Assembly: GCA_958448165.1 (NCBI GenBank)
Contig: CAUDCW010000007.1
Span: 1-64,000 of the forward strand
Length of the DNA stretch: 64,000 nucleotides
Source of the DNA: an uncultured Oscillospiraceae bacterium
Lineage (GTDB): Bacteria > Bacillota > Clostridia > Oscillospirales > Acutalibacteraceae
Direction of reading: 5' to 3'
The notes under the pieces are model-generated. The model was not told the origin of the DNA. It ran no database searches and saw only the letters and a list, made by a program, of their open reading frames with translations. Each line of letters starts with the position of its first letter. Position 1 is the stretch's first letter. This document shows, piece after piece, positions 59,788 to 64,000 of the stretch. The position numbers and the translations under genes are program-made.

Positions 59788-60653
59788 GATTAAACAGAAT
59801 AAAAGAAATGGCAATGCAGGGAGTTTTCTTCCTGACTGCCATAACAAGTATAGCGGCGGTTGTCCTTATTTGTATCTTCTTATTCTATAACGGCGTTCCG
59901 GCAATAGCGGAAATTGGATTATTTGATTTTGTAGGCGGCCAGAAATGGGCGCCTACAAATCAACCCGCAAGTTATGGAATATTATGTATGATAGTAGGCA
60001 GTATCTATGTTACCGCAGGTGCAATTATAATCGGTGTTCCGATAGGTATTCTTACGGCGGTTTTTCTTGCAAGATTCTGCCCGCCGGCGCTCTATAAGAT
60101 TATAAAGCCGGCGACAGAGCTTCTTGCAGGTATTCCGTCAATCGTTTACGGCTTCTTCGGACTTATGGTTATCGTGCCGTTTATCCGTGAGCATTTTGGC
60201 GGCAACGGCTCAAGCCTGCTTGCGGCTTCAATAGTGCTGGGTATAATGATACTTCCGACAATCATCGGCGTGTCGGAGTCGGCTATCCGTGCCGTGCCCG
60301 AAAGCTATTATGAAGGCTCGCTTGCTCTCGGTGCCACAAGAGAGAGAAGTGTGTTCAAGGCGATTATGCCTGCGGCAAATTCGGGCATACTTGCAGGCGT
60401 TGTGCTCGGCATAGGCAGAGCTATCGGCGAAACTATGGCGGTTATCCTTATTGCAGGTAACCAGGTGCAGATTCCTGATTCGCTCACAGACGGCGTAAGA
60501 ACGCTGACGGCGAACATTGTTCTTGAAATGGGATATTCAACAGGACTTCACCGACAGGCTCTTATCGCAACAGGCGTTGTGCTTTTTGTGTTTATTCTTA
60601 TCATAACCCTTTCGATGCAGGCTATAAAGAGTAGGAGTGAGAAGCGTGGCTGA
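59784..60653 (+). CDS. pstC: Phosphate ABC transporter permease PstC
   Basis: 289-aa inner-membrane permease with six helices. The EAA-like loop motif is LGATRERSVFKAIMPAANSGI and the ELLAGIPSIVYGFFGLMVI segment is typical of PstC. It overlaps pstS by 4 bp (ATGA) and pstA by 8 bp. Works with PstA and the PstB ATPase to import inorganic phosphate. Confidence 0.96.
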   Translation: MRLNRIKEMAMQGVFFLTAITSIAAVVLICIFLFYNGVPAIAEIGLFDFVGGQKWAPTNQPASYGILCMIVGSIYVTAGAIIIGVPIGILTAVFLARFCPPALYKIIKPATELLAGIPSIVYGFFGLMVIVPFIREHFGGNGSSLLAASIVLGIMILPTIIGVSESAIRAVPESYYEGSLALGATRERSVFKAIMPAANSGILAGVVLGIGRAIGETMAVILIAGNQVQIPDSLTDGVRTLTANIVLEMGYSTGLHRQALIATGVVLFVFILIITLSMQAIKSRSEKRG

Positions 60654-61548
60654 TAATACAAAGCTTAAGGAGCCTGAAATCAGGGCTATCAATAAGGTTA
60701 CTCTTTCACAAAGGCTAAGGGAATACAAGAGAAAGCCTTTGTCGCTTGTGATGTATCTTGTTGTATTAATTGCGGCGGCGCTTTCTGTGCTGGCTCTTGT
60801 GTTCCTGATAGTATATATACTTGTAATGGGTGTTCCAAACCTGACACCCGACCTTTTTGCATGGGAATATAACAGCAACAATGTTTCGTGTATGCCGGCG
60901 ATTATCAATACGGTTATTATCACGCTTCTGACGCTCGTTATCGCCGTGCCATTCGGTATCGGTGCGGCAATCTACCTTGCAGAATACGCAAAGAGAGGCA
61001 ACAAGCTTGTAAAGCTTATCAGGACAATGGCTGAAACTCTGGCGGGAATTCCGTCGATTGTTTACGGCTTGTTCGGTATGCTGTGCTTTGTTACTGCTTT
61101 TCATTGGGGATATTCAATTCTTGCAGGCGCTTTTACTCTGTCAATAATGGTTCTTCCGACCATTATGCGCACAACAGAGGAGGCTCTGATTGCTGTTCCA
61201 GATTCATACCGTGAGGGCAGCTACGGTCTTGGTGCAGGCAAGCTGAGAACAATAGTCAGAACTATTCTGCCAAGTGCGATGCCGGGTATTCTTGCCGGTG
61301 TTATTCTTGCGATAGGCAGAATTGTCGGCGAGACAGCGGCGCTTATATACACGGCAGGCTCGACAACAGGTCTTGTTGACGGTGTTATGTCGTCAGGAAG
61401 AACACTTGCAATACATATGTATATGCTTGCCAACGAGGGACTTCACACCAATCAGGCATGGGGTACTGCGGTTGTCCTGCTGGTGCTTGTGCTTGGCGTA
61501 AACACCCTGTCAAGCTTTATCGCAAAGAAGCTCAGCAGCAAGAAATAA
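60646..61548 (+). CDS. pstA: Phosphate ABC transporter permease PstA
   Basis: 300-aa permease with six helices, second half of the channel dimer. The motifs ETLAGIPSIVYGLFGMLCF and YGLGAGKLRTIVRTILPSAMPGIL are characteristic. I take the GTG at 60646, with AGGAG eight bases upstream; the frame could also open at GTG 60637. Overlaps pstC by 8 bp. Confidence 0.96.
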   Translation: MADNTKLKEPEIRAINKVTLSQRLREYKRKPLSLVMYLVVLIAAALSVLALVFLIVYILVMGVPNLTPDLFAWEYNSNNVSCMPAIINTVIITLLTLVIAVPFGIGAAIYLAEYAKRGNKLVKLIRTMAETLAGIPSIVYGLFGMLCFVTAFHWGYSILAGAFTLSIMVLPTIMRTTEEALIAVPDSYREGSYGLGAGKLRTIVRTILPSAMPGILAGVILAIGRIVGETAALIYTAGSTTGLVDGVMSSGRTLAIHMYMLANEGLHTNQAWGTAVVLLVLVLGVNTLSSFIAKKLSSKK

Positions 61549-61581
61549 TACCGCTGATTCAAGAAAGGATAATAGGCATAA

Positions 61582-62331
61582 ATGGATAAATTTACGATTA
61601 AAGATATGAATCTGTATTACGGCAAATTCCACGCCTTGAAGAGCGTTAATCTGAATATGCCGAGCAATCAGATAACTGCGTTTATCGGACCCTCAGGCTG
61701 CGGCAAATCCACGCTGTTGAAGTCGCTCAACAGAATGAACGACCTTGTTGAGGGCTGTAAAATAACAGGTGACATAAGGCTTGACGGAGAGGATATTTAC
61801 GGCAATATGGACGTAAACATTCTCCGCAAAAGAGTCGGAATGGTGTTTCAGAAGGCTAACCCGTTCCCGATGAGCGTTTATGACAACATAGCCTACGGGC
61901 CGAGAACACACGGCATCAAGAACAGAGCAAAGCTTGATGAGATTGTTGAAAGCTCCTTGCGTGATGCGGCAATCTGGGATGAGCTTAAGGACAGACTCAA
62001 GAAGAGTGCTCTGGGTCTTTCGGGCGGTCAGCAGCAGCGTCTTTGCATTGCAAGAGCCTTGGCTGTCAAGCCTGAGGTTTTGCTTATGGACGAGGCTACA
62101 TCTGCACTTGACCCGATTTCAACGGGAAAGATAGAGGAGCTTTGCCTGAAGCTTAAAGACCGGTACACAATTATAATGGTTACTCACAATATGCAGCAGG
62201 CGCTTCGTATAGCCGACAATACTGCGTTTTTCCTACTTGGTGAAATGATTGAATACGGGGATACGAATCAGATTTTCTCAAACCCGCAGAAGAAGGAAAC
62301 CGAGGAGTACATCACGGGGAGGTTCGGATAA
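61582..62331 (+). CDS. pstB: Phosphate ABC transporter ATP-binding protein PstB
   Basis: 249-aa ATPase powering phosphate import. Walker A GPSGCGKST at about 35, Q-loop VFQKANPFPMSVYDNIAYGP, signature LSGGQQQRLCIARAL, Walker B VLLMDEATSALDP and the switch His in VTHNMQQA. AAAGGAT is upstream of the ATG. The stop TAA shares its last A with the phoU ATG. Confidence 0.98.
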   Translation: MDKFTIKDMNLYYGKFHALKSVNLNMPSNQITAFIGPSGCGKSTLLKSLNRMNDLVEGCKITGDIRLDGEDIYGNMDVNILRKRVGMVFQKANPFPMSVYDNIAYGPRTHGIKNRAKLDEIVESSLRDAAIWDELKDRLKKSALGLSGGQQQRLCIARALAVKPEVLLMDEATSALDPISTGKIEELCLKLKDRYTIIMVTHNMQQALRIADNTAFFLLGEMIEYGDTNQIFSNPQKKETEEYITGRFG

Positions 62332-62999
62332 TGAGAGAGTACTACGACGCACAGCTTAAGGATTTGAACAATCAGATTATTGAGATGGGAAGCCTTGTAG
62401 AGAAGTCGGTTGCATACAGCGCAAAGTCGCTTGTTGAAGCTGATATTGAAAAAATAAATAAGGTTGCAAATTATGAAAGCGCAATAAACAGAAAAGAGAA
62501 AGAGATTGAAAGTCTTTGTGTTAATCTCATTATGCACAATCAACCTGTTGCAAAGGATTTAAGATTTATTTCTGCGGTTCTGAAAATGGTTACTGACCTT
62601 GAGAGAATAGGCGACCACGCTGAGGATATAGCAGAGATTGCAAGGTTTGTCAATTCACAGGAACATCAGCTTGACAAGAAAGTGTTCTCTGAGATAGCAA
62701 AAACCGCAGTGGATATGGTTAACCTCGGCGTTGACGCTTTTGTAAAAAGAGATCTGGACCTTGCGCAAAAGGTTGCGGAAATGGACAACACGGTTGACCG
62801 CCTGTTTGTGGAAATCCGTGAAAGGCTTGTTGCAGGGCTTAAGTCGGGCGAATATGAGTCTGCTCCGGCACTTGATTTGTTCCTTGCGACTAAATATTTT
62901 GAGAGAATAGGCGACCATGCGGTTAATATAGCCGAGTGGGTCATTTATTCGCTCACAGGCAAGCTTGAAAATCTCGACGATTTCGGCATAGAGATTTAA
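62331..62999 (+). CDS. phoU: Phosphate signalling regulator PhoU
   Basis: 222-aa helical protein with two PhoU three-helix repeats, each with the metal-binding motif (DLERIGDHAEDIAE and FERIGDHAVNIAEW). It inhibits Pho-regulon signalling and PstB activity when phosphate is plentiful. The 1-bp overlap with pstB (TAATG) implies coupled translation. Confidence 0.97.
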   Translation: MREYYDAQLKDLNNQIIEMGSLVEKSVAYSAKSLVEADIEKINKVANYESAINRKEKEIESLCVNLIMHNQPVAKDLRFISAVLKMVTDLERIGDHAEDIAEIARFVNSQEHQLDKKVFSEIAKTAVDMVNLGVDAFVKRDLDLAQKVAEMDNTVDRLFVEIRERLVAGLKSGEYESAPALDLFLATKYFERIGDHAVNIAEWVIYSLTGKLENLDDFGIEI

Positions 63000-63045
63000 G
63001 CTGATTATCAGCAGGCTGTTTACTCAAATTTATATATACCAAAGC

Positions 63046-63078
63046 AAAAAAGACACGGAAAAAGCTCCGTGTCTTTTT
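63046..63078 (+). terminator. Terminator of pstSCAB-phoU
   Basis: Stem AAAAAGACACGGA / TCCGTGTCTTTTT with a 7-base loop, rich in A before and T after, so it can act in both directions. Confidence 0.88.
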
Positions 63079-63099
63079 GCGGCTCTGTTTGGCAAACGG

Positions 63100-63427
63100 G
63101 TTGTCGCCGCAATCGGCGGACTTCAGAGTGAAGAGTGGAGAGTGGAGCTGTGGTTGTCGCAGCTTCGCTGCTCTTTGAATAAAGACTTTCTGTTACGAGG
63201 TTTTGCCTCCCTTGTTAAAGGGATGGGGACCGCTAACGGCGGTGGAGAGATTCTGCTCGAACCGATGAATGTCTGGAATAGTTTCAGCAGAGCGAAAGAA
63301 TCCTTTAGTCAGCTTCGGCGACAGCTTTCTTTGACAAGGGAGCCAAGACCCTGTTTCGGGTATTCTTTAATTCCGAATTCCTAATTACGCCCATCTCCAC
63401 TCTTCACTCTTAACTCTTAACTCTCTA
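63100..63427. repeat. Composite intergenic repeat downstream of phoU
   Basis: The 474-bp gap 63000-63473 has no gene. It starts with GAGTGAAGAGTGGA tracts (63125-63148) and ends with the inverse CTCCACTCTTCACTC tracts (63390-63427). In between are TCGCAGCTTCGCTGC and two pieces, CTCCCTTGTTAAAGG and CTTTGACAAGGGAG, that are mutually inverted. Confidence 0.55.
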
Positions 63428-63464
63428 AAGCAAAGCTCCTCCGATTTCTCAGAGGAGCTTTGTT
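63428..63464 (-). terminator. Terminator of the VanW-family gene
   Basis: Stem CAAAGCTCCTC / GAGGAGCTTTG with a 10-base loop, followed on the minus strand by CTTTAG. Confidence 0.75.
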
Positions 63465-63473
63465 GCTGTGCCG

Positions 63474-64000
63474 TTATTGGCTTTTATTTGATATTTTAAG
63501 ATTTTCTTTAGGGTTCTTTATCTTGTTTGATACATCGCCCGGGTCGCCTGCAACAACATAGTGGCCGTTCTTCAAGCTATATACGGAATCGGGCAGGTCC
63601 TCGCGCTTGACCTCTTTGCCGTTTTTGTAATATACTCTGTCGGCTTCAAAGCCAAAGCTTTCGCTGCCGATCCATGAGCACTCCGACTCTGTTCTTATTT
63701 CGTCCCAGTCGCTCGGTTGGAAGCCGTAAACCTCACAGTGAAGTGTTACGCCGTCCATCCAGGTGTGAACAAATATCTGATAATCTGAGTTGTTCTTCAT
63801 CTTGAGGTCAAGGTTCGGGTAGTCGATGGTGGCGTCAAGTCCGCCGTAAACATAAACAGAGGTGTAGAAGTGGTTTGCACGCTCTTCAACGCCCATTCCG
63901 GCAAGAACCATTGCGTTGTATATTGTGGTTGCCGCCTGGCATATGCCGCCGCCGATGCCGGGAACGTACTGCTCATTCTGAATAACGCTGGCTGACAGAT
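63474..64000 (-). CDS. VanW-family protein (C-terminal part)
   Basis: The last 175 codons of a gene whose start lies beyond the right edge. The segment IGGGICQAATTIYNAMVLAGM (63900-63970) is the signature of VanW, followed by the partner motif ERANHFYTSVYVYGG and by a beta-rich G5-like end. VanW proteins are secreted or membrane-anchored and occur with G5 or peptidoglycan-binding domains; role unknown but linked to cell wall. An in-frame ATG at 63911 is internal and not the start. Confidence 0.88.
   Translation of the reverse strand, partial: LSASVIQNEQYVPGIGGGICQAATTIYNAMVLAGMGVEERANHFYTSVYVYGGLDATIDYPNLDLKMKNNSDYQIFVHTWMDGVTLHCEVYGFQPSDWDEIRTESECSWIGSESFGFEADRVYYKNGKEVKREDLPDSVYSLKNGHYVVAGDPGDVSNKIKNPKENLKISNKSQ

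Noticed and set aside
63142..63384. 80-codon frame downstream of phoU
   Set aside because: Lies in repeat DNA with tract ends; no RBS and no resemblance to a protein.

Overview
The window looks like a chromosomal segment of an anaerobic, spore-forming Clostridium-cluster-IV Firmicute (Ruminococcaceae/Oscillospiraceae), plausibly a starch-degrading Ruminococcus of the R. bromii type. The reasons are: dockerin modules on a secreted GH13 amylase and on a secreted papain-like protease, plus a membrane-anchored cohesin-like protein; sporulation and germination genes (gpr, spoIIP, ypeB, gerW); the SCIFF ranthipeptide pair typical of Clostridia; a tyrosine T-box; and a PerR/rubrerythrin oxidative-stress pair. 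Almost everything is ordinary chromosome. I see no prophage, CRISPR array, transposase, plasmid gene or tRNA.

Layout. 1-5.3 kb: the 3' end of a 23S rRNA gene, a dockerin-GH13 amylase with a textbook sigma-A promoter, a ROK sugar kinase and an SPFH protein with three C-terminal zinc ribbons. 5.3-14.8 kb (minus strand): MATE transporter, LacI-type regulator, ilvB-ilvN-ilvC for branched-chain amino acids, an Orn/Lys/Arg decarboxylase-fold enzyme, the cohesin-like surface protein and tatD. 15-21.6 kb: C39-like peptidase, DUF6062 protein, 8-oxoguanine glycosylase, metG and the SCIFF precursor with its radical SAM maturase. 22-33.6 kb: a long plus-strand run: M50 protease, scpA-scpB, DUF2953, gerW, dacF-like carboxypeptidase, rluB-like synthase, YgiQ radical SAM protein, ComEC-like hydrolase plus DUF3006 protein, T-box-tyrS, mscL with a zinc ribbon, VanY-type peptidase. 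33.7-42 kb: amidase, polysaccharide deacetylase, perR-rubrerythrin, MIF-like protein, methyltransferase, an AT-rich intergenic region, two small membrane proteins and the dockerin-C1 protease. 42-48.5 kb: gpr-spoIIP, an acidic secreted protein, an intracellular GH13 maltodextrin hydrolase, rpmB and an acyltransferase. 48.7-58.7 kb: Big_2 protein, esterase, citrate synthase, C_GCAxxG_C_C protein, two-subunit fumarase, HAD phosphatase, rubredoxin, ypeB. 58.8-63 kb: complete pstSCAB-phoU operon, whose PstS appears circularly permuted. The right edge cuts a VanW-family gene.

How it fits together: extracellular starch cleavage (dockerin amylase), intracellular maltodextrin cleavage (second GH13) and sugar phosphorylation (ROK kinase) form a starch-use chain. 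The cohesin-like protein is a possible surface receptor for the dockerin enzymes (inference).

The most unusual content is intergenic. There is a miniature inverted-repeat element family of about 171 bp (six copies plus one possible remnant) with apparent 4-bp target duplications. There is a 158-bp inverted-repeat element, a pair of long multi-hairpin repeats without ORFs, paired 20-bp palindromes whose stems co-vary, and modular repeats bounded by inverted purine-rich tracts. None of these is explained by a gene in the window.
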